DNA from: Liolophura sinensis
Lineage: Eukaryota; Mollusca; Polyplacophora; Chitonida; Chitonidae
Direction of reading: 5' to 3'
DNA: 64,000 bases
Assembly (NCBI RefSeq): GCF_032854445.1
Contig: NC_088303.1
Coordinates: 26,019,265 to 26,083,264, forward strand
The translations under genes and the position numbers were made by a program. Shown one piece after another: positions 1-12,875 of the stretch (its first letter is position 1; each line of letters opens with the position of its first letter). Below the pieces are notes generated by a model. It saw only the letters and a list, made by a program, of their open reading frames with translations, did no database searches and was not told where the DNA came from.

Positions 1-453
1 CTGCTAGCTTCCTCGCCTTCATGCCTGGTGTGTGTAGGCTCACCTGTTGGCCCTCTGAAACATCCTGACATAGCACCTGCAGCCACCTGCTAGCTTCCTC
101 ACCTTCACGTCTGTTATGTGTAGGCTCACCTGTTGGCCCTCTGACACCACCTGACACAGCACCTGTAGCCACTTGCTAGCTTCCTCACCTTTACGCCTGG
201 TATGTGTGGACTCATTTATTGACCCTCTGACACAGCCTGACACAGCACCTGTAGCCATCTACAAGCTTCCTCACCCTCACACCTGCTATGTGTAGACTCA
301 CCTGTTGACCTTCTGACACAGCACCTGTAGCCACCTGCTAGCTTCCTCACCTTTATGCCTGGTATGTGTGGACTCACCTGTTGACCTTCTGACACAGCAC
401 CTGTAGCCAGCTGCTAACTTCCTCATCCTCACACCTGGTATATGTAGACTCAC
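1..453 (-). repeat. Tandem array copying an exon 3' end plus splice donor
   Basis: About six copies of a 76-86 bp unit sit in the intron directly after the PLEKHM2 PH exon and continue to the window edge. Read on the minus strand, each unit holds the last ~50 nt of the exon (the WLQVLCQ.VSEGQQ coding stretch, lightly mutated) followed by about 33 nt of intron. In nearly every copy it keeps CAACAGGTGAGT or a close variant. Shorter units lack one 'ctgacacagc' sub-repeat. The unit length is not a multiple of three, so the copies are not a continuous reading frame. Confidence 0.9.
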
Positions 454-3400
454 CTGTTGACCCTCTGACACAGCCTGACACAGCACCTGTAGCCAGCTGC
501 TAGCTTCCTGATCATTCGCTGCGGCCAGCTGTATACCATTCCCCTTGGTGCCCATGATCTCCAAACAGTGGCTCCTGTCTGTAGACGTCAGTCTCCTGCA
601 CCCGCTACAGTTCTCGCTGTTCAGTTTGATGAACTGCTGGGGCTTGCTGTCAGACTTTGAGTTGAATAGACAGAAAACTCCATCTCTGCCCGCAGAAAAA
701 CAATGTCACAAAATATTAACAACTTAACAGATTTCATGTCTATCCAATATATTCCTGCGCTGCATCACAACAGAAAGCACGTTCTGATTGCAACATCAAA
801 CTTTTCCATTATCGGAGGCACAGAACCAATTGCATGCACTACCCACACCACAGAATCAAGCTTGTTTTTTTTTAAAAAAAAAATCAATAGATGAAGAAAA
901 TAAACAAAATATCTTGTTCTATTCAGTTGACAGGACGTACCTGAGAGCCACGTAAGCTGTTTTCCAGGTAAAGTTGAGGCCCTTTGATTTGTAGAGTAAA
1001 TGCCCCTCTTTGTGCGCACTCTGCTGTTTGCGACTAGAGCTGGGATCTTCCCAGTGTACCAGAACATACGACAGAATCTTCACATTCTCTCGCTGGTAAC
1101 AAAAACACAAGTTACATGTCTTCAGAATCAAAGGAATAGTTCAGCAACATGTTTCAAAAGATAGGATAATAGCAATTTAGGTTTGTAGACGCATTTTAAC
1201 GTGAGTCTGTTTCCATCTTTATGTTGATGTAAGATTTTTTGTATGTGGTAACAACTCAGTTCCACAGAAATATAATAAGAAGATCTAGACTGTCAGAAAT
1301 TTGTAAGTTGAGCCTATGTTTTTTTCATGAGTTTGACTTTCACTTTGCCACATGTTGCTCCTATAGGGTCTCTCCACTTGTGCAAGTGCAGTAATGCTGT
1401 TTATGTTAAAACATATATTGAATCAATCTGTTCTAGATTACTGTATTTCACCTAAAGTTTGGTATGTCAAAACAGACTATCAGAAGCACACAAAGACCTT
1501 AAAGTAATACTTCTGATACCAAGGTTTAGTTTTTCGGTTAACAAATTAATCAAATTTTACAAGAAAAAAAATCTTTATTGGCCCTATAAGGTAGATGACT
1601 AAATCAGAATCAAGCAAAATGTGTCACATGTGTGCAAAACAGTGTCAGTTTGTTGATCTCTGCAGATAAGGCCCTACTTTAAGCCCCACTGACCACGCCG
1701 TATAGCTCTCACCTCACTGTTTGTTTCGGCAGCAGCATACTTGGTCATGGCAATTCTCTGTGTGGTAGCGTCCGTCAGAACTGATAACTTTGGCAGCTTC
1801 AGGGGAGAAAGCTCCATTGCTTCGCAAACAGACTGCAGTACACACCTGACCAACAACAAAATTCACGATTAGCTATTTCTTCCACTGTCCAGGATTAAAT
1901 TTATTTATGTGTTTCTTTACTCAAGAATATTTCACTTATACGAAAGCAGCCTGCATTATGGTGGATAGAAAGTGAGTAGAGTCCGGTGGAAACCCACCAC
2001 CATTCATGGGTGGCTGATAGACCTTTCCACATATGACATATCACATGTGTAAATAACAAGTAAGGTGCAGGTCAAAGGTCACTCTATCTGTGACAGTGGC
2101 ACATAACTGTCATCTAGCATGAAAATCACAACATTCCATATTTACCGTACCTTCTCACTAATTACAGACACTCTCTACAAAGAAAAAAAAAAACCCTCCT
2201 TGTCGTTTTTCCGGCTGTGTTCTACAAACTATGTATCCGATATTTATAGTCGATGGTTGTGTGGCATTATTTACAGGGGAACATTCAACACTCTACTGTA
2301 TTGGGCATTATATCTGCAGGATTGTCTTGCATCTACCGGCCTCATCTTCCTTGCCATTCGTGTGTGGCCCATAAAAGAATGAAAAATGGATGATTGCCAT
2401 TGTATCAATGAATTAACAATTCTGCCTTACATATGGGAATAAAACACCTTTGGCAGTAAAGCATGAATGTCCGAGTTGTAAGCAGACCTTGTGGCCCCCA
2501 ACAAAGTCTTATAAGCATACTTTCATTAATTACTGACCACGTCTATTTTGGCGGTAACATGACGTACTTCTGACAGCTAGTCTCAATCAGGTGGAGGACG
2601 AACAGGGGCCCACAACCTTTTTAGATTACTTCTTTCCAGTAAAAGATAGTAGTGTAGGCACATTCAGGTGTTAATGTCATTAAATTTGATAAACAGGGGG
2701 TTTGTAACACTTTTAAATGCCTTACTTCAAAGATCATTGACAATACCAGATGACCAGCAGATAATATCGAACCCTGAAGAGTACGTATTGCTGTGAAATG
2801 CATCACTAATTTTACAGAAAGTACATAAAATTCAGTTGGTTAGATGCAACTGAAAAGATGACAGGCCTGATTTCCCAGTTCCTGGACGAGAATACAAACC
2901 ATGTAGATTTCATCTGGTGCCTGCAGATCTGGGACATAGGAGGCTCTGGACAGTCATTTCCAGACGCAAGATCTAAGCATATATGTTTTGTGTCCTAATA
3001 AATGTGTAAATTAAAGAGAATTGCAAATTTTCTCAATTCGCTCCAAAGTTACGAATGATGCAGAGTATGACACAGTATCAGTAAATACATTAACGGCTCC
3101 CTCAAGACCCATTCCTTGGACTGGGAAACCTCACTCAGTTCATTCCGACTGCAATTAAACTGAAGCATCTTGACAAACTCTTCAACTGAACATTGGTGAG
3201 ACAAAATATGCAAAGAATATATGGGTATATGGATTGTAAAAATCAAGACTGCACGCAGAACAACCTCTAAAGGTACTGGCTTCAGAAATTATTATCAGAT
3301 ACCAAACTTACAACAAAAAACGTTGTTAAAATATTATGGAAATTCACAGCTTGTATGTATCCCACTGATAATATATTTTTAAGCAGCTTTCCCAAATTAT

Positions 3401-6400
3401 AAACAGGTCTACAGGTACATTTATTAGTGAATAAACGATTACCTACTGTGAAAAAACTATTACACCAGGTTTTATTTTCAATGAAGCAAAAAAACCTTTA
3501 ATTCACGGGAAGCAGGGCTTGATCATCATGGTTCTCCAACACCTGACTAGGATTGGCCAATCACCCCTATGGTGAATGGAACAGTCTCCCACAGCCTGGC
3601 CCACAGTATCAGTTGAGCTCACCTAGTAAAATCACTACAACTTAGCAACACCTCGACACTAACTATGTCATTTACAGATTTCTGTCCTAAATATCTCCCT
3701 CTGTAAAGTGATGTTAATGAGACTACATCTACTTTTGGCTCTCCTTTCGTCGTCATATGACTGAAAAATTGTTAAGTACGACGTTAAACCCCAAGCACTC
3801 ACTTCCTCACTTTTGGCTCTCACCCCCACCTTTTAGCTAACACACACCACACGTTGCTGAGAAAAAAATGAACTAAAAAGTGAGAGAACTGGTGGATATT
3901 CGCTAGCCATTTCACATACCCATCGAAGAGTTCGAATGTTGATCGTGTCAAAAGCAGGAGTTGTAGGCATGCCGCACTGATGTGGGCTGAAATGCCAGTA
4001 ATTACAAACATGTGCTAATTCCATCTACAACAACCATGTTTTTTATTTTTTTACGTCTTGACATTCATTGCAACAATGAGTCCATCTCTTACAGCCATTC
4101 AATGGCACAAAAAGTGAACCCTTCAAAACTGACAGTCTGTCTCGTCTCTCCCCGTCTTGCCAAGCTGGTGAGGCTCACTGAAGTGTGATGGACAGCTGTC
4201 AATGATCAACTACTGGTAATCCCCTACTCCCCACAGAGAGTGTACGACTTAAGACAATAGTCCTCGCAAGGCATCATTCTGAAAATGCGTCTGAAATTGT
4301 TGAGAAGGTACGGTAGTTTAACTCGCTCAGACAAAGACACACATTTAGGGTCAGGTGTAACTCACTTGGTAAGAGCTGAATCTCCAGTTGTTACCCAGAA
4401 CTGCTTACGACGGTTGGTACATACAATCTGTACCACCTGGTCTCCTATACTGAGCTGCAGACATAAACACAACCTTACCACCTCATAATCACATATGAAC
4501 CTTTTCACAGAAACTTGTCATTCATTCTAATTTATGGTGTGGAGGTTTTCTGAGGAGAAAGCCACAAAGGATTGCTCCATGATTAACTTTGTCTACAGAG
4601 TTAAAAGGTAATAATACTGGATAGTGTAAACATCAGCATATTATTTTCTTTAACCAGATGAACTTCATCAGCATATTATTTTCTTTAACCAGATTAATAC
4701 ATCACTGATGTTCTCAAAGGGTTATGATCTTTGAAAATTTGCTTTAATTTAAAAAGTTGCAAATTCATAACAAAATGTTTTCTCACTGAAATGTAGTCTA
4801 GTTCTTGGTAAGGAATGGATGCAACTTTCTTCAAGGTGCCACCGTGAGTTCTGCTTAACAGGTACACGGCTTTATCAGTGACCAAGAGAGCTATCAGAGT
4901 TGTCTCCCCTTCTGTGTGACCCGAACGTGTGCTGAACAACTGCAAAAGGAAAAGTAAGAAATCAAATACAAGTCATGGATGAGCCAGCTGTGACAAGATT
5001 TGGCAGATTTGAGTAAGCATGCTACAATGCAACACGGCAAAGACTTGTTAAGTACAAGCTACCATACTGATTGTTTTCTGAAGAATGAACATAACTTTTC
5101 ACCTTAGTTTTGTCACACCACCTGTGCAAACATTCCACCACAACAATGTAATGGTTTGATCCCAGTGCAGACAGTTACTAGGCTGCCTCCAAGGAATGCC
5201 ATGCTGAAGACACCAAACATGACAGCAGACAGTACACTTGGGCCTGTGCTGACTATGACTCAGGACTGACCTGGGTATCTGCAAGCTAAAAAAACAACAC
5301 AACAACAACGGTCTAAACTGACCAGCCGCAATCCCATAGCTTGTTGTTATAGAAGTTAACTGTATTTCCTCACTTTTCCTCATCTCTCTCAATACTTTGG
5401 CTTACTTAGTAAGTGTAAGCAGCAGTTTGCATTTCTAAGGATGACCTCACCTTGATGAACTGCTCTTCTTCCTTTTCAAACACGTCCAGCATGAGGTGTA
5501 ACATTGTGTTGTTGTCCACTCTGGGAAAATTACAAACAGAAAGACATTACAATAAAAACATTAGTTGTTACTTTTATCTCCCTCTTGTAATTCTAAATAT
5601 CTGGACCATTTTTTTTTAATTTCTGTGAACAAAGAAGTCACAGCATACTGAAATAAGACTTTTATGCAACTTTTGCACCCTTATAATTTGTTCTGGAGCT
5701 TGGATTTACAATGGTAAGACCTGGCTATCTTCACAGCCACATAGGCTATATAACTGGAATGTCAACATTGAGCTCTCAAAACGTGGATAAACACCTGAGG
5801 TCTGTAAACATTGGAAGGATGTTAAGGAAGCATCACCACTTACTTGACAGAATAGTCAAACTCTAAGTCTTCCTCTGACGGTTTGTCTTTCTGTTCTTCA
5901 CCACTCTCTATCACAGAACTTTGATGACTGTTTTCTAATTCCTTTTCTGATTCTGCTTTGGCCAATGTCTCTAGGACCTTTGAAGAAAGTTCATCAGCTG
6001 TGTTTGACCTAGGCTTCAGTGTTGACCCTTGACCTTTCGAAACACTGCCCCCATAAATGTCATTGGACGATACAGGGGTTTCTTTGACTGTCTCTGAATT
6101 CACAGAACATCCTACATGGTTACCTAGAGCAGTTGTATCAATCAAACCTAGTTTGACATTGTGCGAGCTATTCCCAGCTTGGCTTGGTGATTCCACTGAC
6201 TTTACCTGTAGCTCTGGACTAGTTAAGGAGATACTATGTGATCCGCTCAGCAAAGGATTGTTTACTTTGTCATTTGCAGTCTGAGAGTCTGTTTTCCTTG
6301 TAGGACTCACAGCTGAAGGATGATCATCATGATTGCTGAACTTTGCTGGAAGGTTAGGCTTTGGGATGTCTCCATGTGACTCTGTCATTGTCTTAAACTG

Positions 6401-8481
6401 CTCAGATGACAAGTTCGGTTTTCCTCCGACAACAGTCACTTTGTTGTGGTGATATATACCAGAGTCTGTGTCATCTCCCACTGACATCGCATCCTCACAT
6501 AAGCCATACCCGCTGTCGTCTTTAGTGACTTTCCCAAGGGGTGTGGGAGAGTGGAGACTAGTGTTTGTGCCATGGTTGTAGAAATTCTCTGAGTTTCCGT
6601 CGTCACTGGGCGTCGCTCGGGATGTGTCCTCTGTAGAATCATCCCTTGACAGTGAGTTGGAATCTGTCACTTCACCTTCGTCTCTTTCACTGATGCTGTT
6701 CTTATCTTTTTTTGTCAACTTTTTCAACTTCTTTTTCTTCTTCTTTGAGTGATCTCCCTTTGATCTGATCCTTATGACCTCTAAGTTTTCACTGTCCTCT
6801 TGATCGGACACATTGACTATGCTCTCTATTCGACTTATTCGTGTGAACGTGTCTGAGTGTGGACTCGAACTCCGCATGGAAGAGTCACATGGTACACTCA
6901 GATGACGTGATGAAAGCAGTGTACTCCCAGCCTCGATCTGAAACCCGGAGTCTGTTGATGCAGAGTAAGTCCTCCTCCTGCCGAAATCCTCATCGCCGTA
7001 TCCCCTCGGGAACAGGTAATCAGACGAGGACATCAGACTGGACTGAAAATAAAGACATACACAGCCATCAGCCAGCTGTTACTCCTAGAATTCAGGCTTT
7101 GCATAGGAAAATACACATTAGAATGACACATAAAACCCATAATAGTTCTTTATCCTATGGTACATGTTAACATGTGGAGATCTTCAAAATAATTAACGAC
7201 AAAACACCACTGAATCCAGTGATTCAATTATTTTCCAGGCTGTAAAGGTATAACTCACGCTCATGGAAGAACTCAGCAGTGAAGAACTACTTTCCATGCT
7301 GCACAATGACACTTTATCATCAATATGCGCGGCAGATGACTGGTCAGTTTTAGGTCGAGCTTGATAACTGCTTAGGTCAAGATATGGCATGTCCTGGAAA
7401 AGAAGGAAAACGTCAAAGGTTAATATATGGGTAATTTTTTCAAATATGTGGGTTCTATCACACAAGTACTTCACATACTAATGGTCAGTCGGACAATCAA
7501 TGCTTCATTACAGCCATGACTTTTGCCATGAATTTTTAACAATTTGCTCGTATTTATTTTTAAACCAGAAATCTCAGTTAAACAGCACAAGACTACATCA
7601 TCTGGTAAGAACAGTTTTGGAAAATGTTAATGAATAGGAGAATAAACAGTATTAGGAGCTTCCATTGTGCCATTACAGCATGGTGTGGGTAAATCAATGC
7701 ATATCAACATGAGCGGGTATATACAATAAACAATATTACCCATAATCGATGAATTTTATTACCTTAAATATTCATTTTAAAGGATTTGCAAGTCAGGTAA
7801 TTAAAGTCATGTTTTTGATTTTCATTACTGTACATACCCGCCCATTTAAAATGAAATAATTAACCCTACCATGATGTAAAGCGACAGGTCACTACTATTT
7901 ATCAAGCACAGGATATTCATCCATCTTTCACACTAATGTATTTGGATAAAGACAAAATGACTATGTAAACATCATATTACTACATGTATACAACAGTTAG
8001 TGTGGGAATTCAGTTGAATGAGATTAAAAAATTCAAAGCAATATCAGAGTTACACGAAGCAGCATTTGATTTATTTGATTGGTGTTTTACGCCGTTCTCA
8101 AGAATATTTCACTGATACGACGTCACCAGCAATATGGTGTGAGGAAACCGAGCACAGCATGGGGGAAAAAACAGCATTTAAAATTATGTACAATGAAAAA
8201 GACAGCGCACACACTTTGTCACACCAGAAAAAAAAAACGTGTGAAATTTATGTGAAAAAAAAATTGTCACGTAAATGTAAAAGGTTTCACAAGCTTTTGA
8301 CTCTCTTTCTGGGATCTTTGTCATTTATTTGATTGGTGTTTCTACACCATACTCAAGGATATTTAAATTATACGATGGAGGCCAGCACTGGGGTGGGAGC
8401 AAGGTGGGAATTGTAGTGTTTACCTGTAATCATGTTATTACATAATAATACAATTACAACATCATAAACACTTATGGATAA

Positions 8482-8532
<51 letters not shown>

Positions 8533-11500
8533 TCCAGAATAACATCACAATACACTGCACTGCTGAATAATGTCACTAAGTTTACAATGCATATGATTTA
8601 TTTATTTACCTGATTGGTGTTTTACACAATACTCAAGAATATTTCACTCATACAATGGCGGCCAGCACACAATGCATATGAAATATACCATATAAAAAAT
8701 GTAAACAACATATGTACTAAGGAGTCACTTGACAAAGATCCAGGCAAGAGATCTAAAATTTGAGAAACTTTCTACATCTACGTGGTGATGCCTCGATTTC
8801 TTCAATACTAGGATTATAAATCTCCATCTAACTTACATATTCTAACTTGAAGGTTCCAAAGTCCAAGCCTGATGTAAGAGTAACTAAAACATTCAGCCTC
8901 TGTCAAATATCAAAAAATAGAAAAAAGAAATGTAATGAATTTATACTCATTTCATCAAAAAGAAAAAAACACCTTAAAATTTCTGAATGCATTTTAATAA
9001 AAGGGTTTGACATTAGGAGCGTCTTCCAGTTGAAGTTAAGTACATTCAGAAAATTACTGTACATTTTATCAACATTGAACCAAACAAGAAATGTGAGAAA
9101 TATGCTCATTATGTAAATAATTATATATCTTCATACACTAATCAGTGGATGATAGCGTCCCCAGTTATCTCCCCTTGAGAACATGTTCTCTCATTAATCA
9201 TGTTAATAAAATACTTATTCTCTTTTCTTCTGAGAACTAAAAACAAGGTCTCAAACCTGTTGATCCAGTACAAGAGCTTCTTTCACATAATATTTCTTGA
9301 CATATCGACTGTTTTCCATGAAACACCTCATGTAACTCTCCAGAAGGTTCTCGTTCAGAGCAATATACAGCCAAGCTCGTCCTGTGAAATGTGAGATAGG
9401 AATTGACTGTTTTAAATGATGTTTTCCACTGTAAAGCCGAACACTCCAAAAATGATTACTGTCATTCTTCTATCTTTTCGCCAGGTGTTTATTCAAGCAT
9501 ATTCTAAAGGTATTATTCTGTGCTGACGGATAAAATTATACTTTTTGTGAAGTCCTGAAACTGACCCATCCAACCAATGTAACCGAAAAGTTGTTCTTTC
9601 ATATGCAAAAAGGTTGAGGGCAAAGAATAAAATGAAGGAATGATTAAGCTTTCCTTAACAATTGAAAGAAATTGAAGACCACTGGGGAAAAAAGATTTAA
9701 TGGATTCCATGGCTGGTTCTGAATTTTGAATTTTCTTACAAATTATCTCAAACTCAGAACACTGCTAAGGATTTAAAGTGAGACACATGTATTACGCTGA
9801 TCTTTGCATGTTTTCTTACAGATAAGTTAGTTGTTTCAGTTGCCACAACATTTTTGTAAAAGAAACTCCGGGTTTTGGCAAAGTTGTTTCTTGCCCTTGT
9901 AATTAATGCACAAAATCCTACCTCTTCCTAAGTCTGTGGTCACATGACTAAGCCGAACGATCTCTTGTACAGCTCCCTTGCGGGTGAAATCTGTCACAAC
10001 CTTCCAGTAGCCATGAGTCACATGGCGAAGGCTGCAAATTATTTCAAACAATATCAACCGTAAGGTAAGTCCATACTGGAAAAATTCATTGTGAAATATC
10101 TGAACTTTAAAAACCCAAAATTCAATTGGGTAATTAAATCCTAGATTTCCATACTGTACTTTTTGTAGTATTTGAGGATTGTGCTATTCTCTAACCTTTT
10201 ATTGGCTTCAAAATCGTATGCTGTAACTGTAAAATGACTCCTTTTAATCACACTGGGAAACAAACACATACTGCATAATCAGAGTCACTGGAACAAATAG
10301 TACTTACCCATGTAAAAATGCATGGTCTAAGTGCTCGCATAGCTTATGACATTGCCAGTCTGAGTTCGTCAACACAAGATTTTCCTCTCCTTTCAAAATG
10401 TGAAATTCTTGTATCTGAAAAATGTGAATAATTATGTTGAGGTATTATGAATCACAGAAATCTTAAAATTATATGAATTGGATGAAGGCATTACAAAAAC
10501 ATATGTTTGTAACTTTTATGTAATTCTAGCAGGAGTAATGAGTTCCTTTTTCTCACATGGTTATACCATATATTGCACAACATACTCATATCTTTACTTT
10601 TCCAAAAGTCTGATAAAGAAATTTAATATTCTACTTTCAACATGGCTTATATCTGTCCTAAATTTGAGAAGAATTAGGGTAAACATACACTTCATATAGT
10701 TGGCGCCAATATTTAAAATTTGGAATCTTGAGCAGAAGAATAAATTAATAAGGTTCATAAACAGTTTTCTTTACATATTATACAAAAAAGAATGCATGTC
10801 TGTGTTTTAAGACTTTCCCTCAGGTGCATGCATTCACCACTTATGATTTCAACAGGAAGCTCCTCAGGCTTCAATATCTTGGGTACCGAGCCAAATATGT
10901 TAAAATACAGATTTACACATCAAATTAACAGGAGAATAACATATCCCATGTGGCAGAAATGGTGTTTTTTGTTTTTTGAGGTAGTGGCCACTGAGGGAGA
11001 CCAGTGGCGCCAATGCCGCCACCAAATCTGGCATCGATGGAAACAGTGGCGTGTATTATAACGTGGCTAACGCAACTTAATGCTACTTCTGAAACATTGG
11101 GATCACACACTTCGCCCTCCAGTGGCCACTGAATCTAACACCAGAGGCCGTCTGATCGACAAACGCACCCTAGATAACCATATATGGTAGAGACAAAGGT
11201 TTAGTCAAAAAAAAAAAAAATACCTGCCATCAAACCACCTGCCATCAAAGCACACCATCTAAAAGGTCTTCACATACGACCATAACAGAGAAATTAAAAA
11301 CTTAGTGATGGGATGCTGATCAATACCTATTAATGTAACTATGTCTATGAATTCATAACTATAGACCACAAAGAGTACGTGTACTGTAGTCTTCATGAAC
11401 AATACTGAATGCACGCACTTCACAAATCTTAGTAGCTTATTTCGTACACAAATATTGACTTCAGCACATATATAAGAATAAACATTAGTGAGCCCCAGTG

Positions 11501-11710
11501 TTATTTTCTTTGTCTTATATTACTCATTCATCATGATAATAATATTAGAGTCATGTGATTTTTACTGAGGTCTTACGCTAAGCTTTGGCGCCCACACAAG
11601 TATCCCGCCGATTTATCTTCATAACTTACACATTTAATTGCCTTGGCGACATTTGCTAAAATTCTGTCCTTAAGTCGCGTTCTGTCACACGAAGTTGTCA
11701 TCGTCTTCAT
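1..11710 (-). CDS. PLEKHM2: PLEKHM2 (SKIP) orthologue, 3' end truncated by window edge
   Basis: Adaptor that in vertebrates binds Arl8 on lysosomes and recruits kinesin-1. Coding exons in transcript order: 11710-11630, 10414-10308, 10031-9922, 9381-9257, 8899-8837, 7393-7259, 7042-5844, 5520-5451, 4939-4787, 4454-4366, 1845-1713, 1092-941, 685-454. All junctions are GT-AG and in phase, giving 883 codons; the ~1019-aa human protein suggests about 100 are missing off the left edge. A RUN domain occupies about residues 28-165 (CEHLDHAFLHG, VTTDLGRGRAWLYIALNE, YVKEALVLDQQ). A long disordered, Ser-rich exon follows, with LEVIRI and a Lys-rich stretch. Then come VDNNTMLHLMLDVFE, TGHTEG and QELDYIS, VCTNRRKQFW, LTDATTQ, LVHWEDP and a PH domain from about residue 780 (KEGHLLY, CSGCRRLTSTDR, WLQVLCQAVSEG). 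The order matches vertebrate PLEKHM2. The start is MKTMTTSCDR; a second Met follows three codons on. 5' UTR not resolved. Confidence 0.95.
454..685 (-). CDS. PLEKHM2: PLEKHM2 PH-domain exon adjoining the donor array
   Basis: This exon of the gene above encodes the second half of the PH domain. It begins by completing the Arg codon split after VAL in the preceding exon and runs RDGVFCLF to CSGCRRLTSTDRSH to WLQVLCQAVSEGQQ. The Trp and following helix are the conserved C-terminal alpha helix of PH domains. It ends at CAACAG followed by GTGAGT, a textbook donor, and is phase 0. Its last ~50 nt and the donor are the template of the tandem array to its left. The next true exon lies beyond the window. 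Confidence 0.9.
1478..1640 (+). repeat. Dispersed repeat, partner copy near 49135-49300
   Basis: This ~165 bp stretch in a PLEKHM2 intron resembles 49135-49300 in the ZNHIT2 region. Shared words include 'cagaagcaca', 'aaattaatcaa', 'gccctataaggt' and 'aaatgtgt'. A related fragment occurs in reverse at about 60355-60430, where the 1.2 kb TTAA-type element is inserted beside it. Family unknown; it has no coding content. Confidence 0.55.
1905..2035 (-). repeat. SINE 3'-tail fragment
   Basis: The sequence 'actcaagaatatttcacttatacg' followed by 'tatggtgg' and 'ggaaaccca' is the reverse complement of the tail of the tRNA-derived SINE whose full copy is at 42131-42405. Only the tail half is present here. 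It lies in the intron between two PLEKHM2 exons. Confidence 0.65.
4638..4697 (+). repeat. 38-bp direct duplication in a PLEKHM2 intron
   Basis: The words 'catcagcatattattttc' and 'tttaaccagatgaa/taa' occur twice back to back, about 38 bp apart, just beyond the donor of the exon at 4787-4939. It is a simple recent tandem duplication with no obvious function. Confidence 0.8.
5130..5270 (+). repeat. Dispersed repeat related to 36090-36235
   Basis: The segment with 'gccatgctgaagacacc' and 'aacatgaca' resembles 36090-36235 ('atcatgccaaggacacc', 'agacatgaca'). I recognise the type as a dispersed repeat seen in molluscan genomes, from memory and not from a search. It lies in the PLEKHM2 intron between 4939 and 5451. 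Confidence 0.4.
8070..8165 (-). repeat. SINE 3'-tail fragment
   Basis: 'tttatttgattggtgtttta', then 'actcaagaatatttcac' style sequence and 'gtgaggaaacc', are the minus-strand tail of the tRNA-derived SINE. Two more tails lie close by at about 8316-8400 and 8596-8672, so this PLEKHM2 intron has taken several insertions. Confidence 0.7.
8316..8672 (-). repeat. Two SINE tails flanking a TA microsatellite
   Basis: The tails begin 'tttatttgattggtgtttc' (about 8325) and 'acctgattggtgttttacac' (about 8609). Between them lies a pure TA run at about 8488-8529. All are in the intron between PLEKHM2 exons 8837-8899 and 7259-7393. Confidence 0.7.
10983..11138. mobile_element. Short element with ~16-bp inverted termini (MITE-like)
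   Basis: 'agtggccactgagggaga' on the left and 'cgccctccagtggccact' on the right are near-perfect inverted repeats about 150 bp apart. The outer ten bases are themselves palindromic. The interior repeats 'ccagtggcg' and 'aacagtggcg'. It lies in PLEKHM2 intron 1. No target duplication is clear, so a simple inverted repeat is also possible. Confidence 0.5.
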
Positions 11711-12875
11711 CTTTCGTCGTGAAATATATCGACGAAAAGGTTTCGTTTACAGAGGCATCACTGCCTTAACTTGACATTTAACAACCGGAACAACCGGAAC
11801 AACGCATTGCGCAGATACAGTGGCATCGGAAACCACAAAATTGCGCGTGATTCTCGCTACTACCGAGGTTTCCGAAAGGAACAGGGCTGCGCCAGAATTA
11901 TTGACGTCTAGACCCCGTCAGCATGGACCCTTTCATCGCTGGTCGGACTCTTGCTCTTGCTATTCTCAGCCGCCCGAAATTGAGTCTGTTGACGCGAAAG
12001 CAGTCAATCTAAATATTTGCTGTACAATACTTGTATCGATATATTTACAAGCGCATTTTCTACAGATGGAATCTTTACCGGCTCTGCTTTTCACCCAACA
12101 ATGGTCGCACTTGTTGCATTAGGGCGGAAAAGAATAAGTCGGTTTGTCGTTTAGAAGCCAGTGAGCAACCGAGGTCTGTTAAAATGATCCATCACCTTCT
12201 GTGCTCTCGAATTTTATGATGACCAAAATCGCGTATGAGACTGCAAACCCTGTATTGAATCTTTCCTCTTAGGCATATTTGTATGAAGACTGGTTCTGCA
12301 CTCCAAAAAATTGATTACCTCAAATATAACTCTACCTCTTTTATGAATTGATCTCTGCTGACATTCGCATTGGGTTGGTTCAAATCTGAGTTGAGTCAAG
12401 TTCTCTTTAGTATGAGTTACAAATTATGTCACCATAATTTATTGTTTTAATCCCTGTTGTAACCCAGTAGGCAGGCAACATCAGTTTTACTTTGTGTTTT
12501 ACGTGTAAGCTGACTTTAAAAATCCAAACTGAAAAAATCCAAACTGAAAATCCACTGTTTTACTTTATCCTATCTCCATGCTTTTTTTTTATTCTATTCC
12601 ATTTTATTTTATTTCATGTTTTTGTAACCCGTTTCGAGTATGTAAATATGTCAGTGGCCTTTTTATGTAGCTACCCTGCCATGGGAGAACCTTATTGTGA
12701 TGTTGTTGGCATAATACTGTAACCTGGGAAATGCTGAACAGGTTGCACATGCACATTTCAGACAATTGGGTCGAAAATTGGCCTACAATATGAAGCCAAG
12801 TGAATTAAGGAACACTGATTGGGTAATACTGTCACCCAGACGTTTTAGGTTGTTGATGGACTATAAATTTCTGCA
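11711..12875. other. PLEKHM2 upstream region, no gene seen
   Basis: This is the spacer between the PLEKHM2 start and the satellite. Next to the start it contains paired 'aaccggaac' ETS-like words and a 'tgcgca' word (about 11777-11818) fitting a TATA-less promoter; this is inference. The open frame at 11820-12122 has no recognisable domain, and 12400-12870 is AT-rich with no coding signal. Confidence 0.5.

Noticed and set aside
1..564. Minus-strand frames repeating WLQVLCQ as if the PH helix were a protein repeat
   Set aside because: The units contain splice donors and are not multiples of three. Phase analysis places them in the intron after 454.
4285..4488. Plus-strand 67-codon frame
   Set aside because: It is the antisense of the PLEKHM2 exon at 4366-4454 (VCTNRRKQFW).
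11820..12122. Plus-strand 100-codon frame upstream of PLEKHM2
   Set aside because: No domain, no supporting splice structure, and low-complexity composition. It could be a chance frame in the promoter region.
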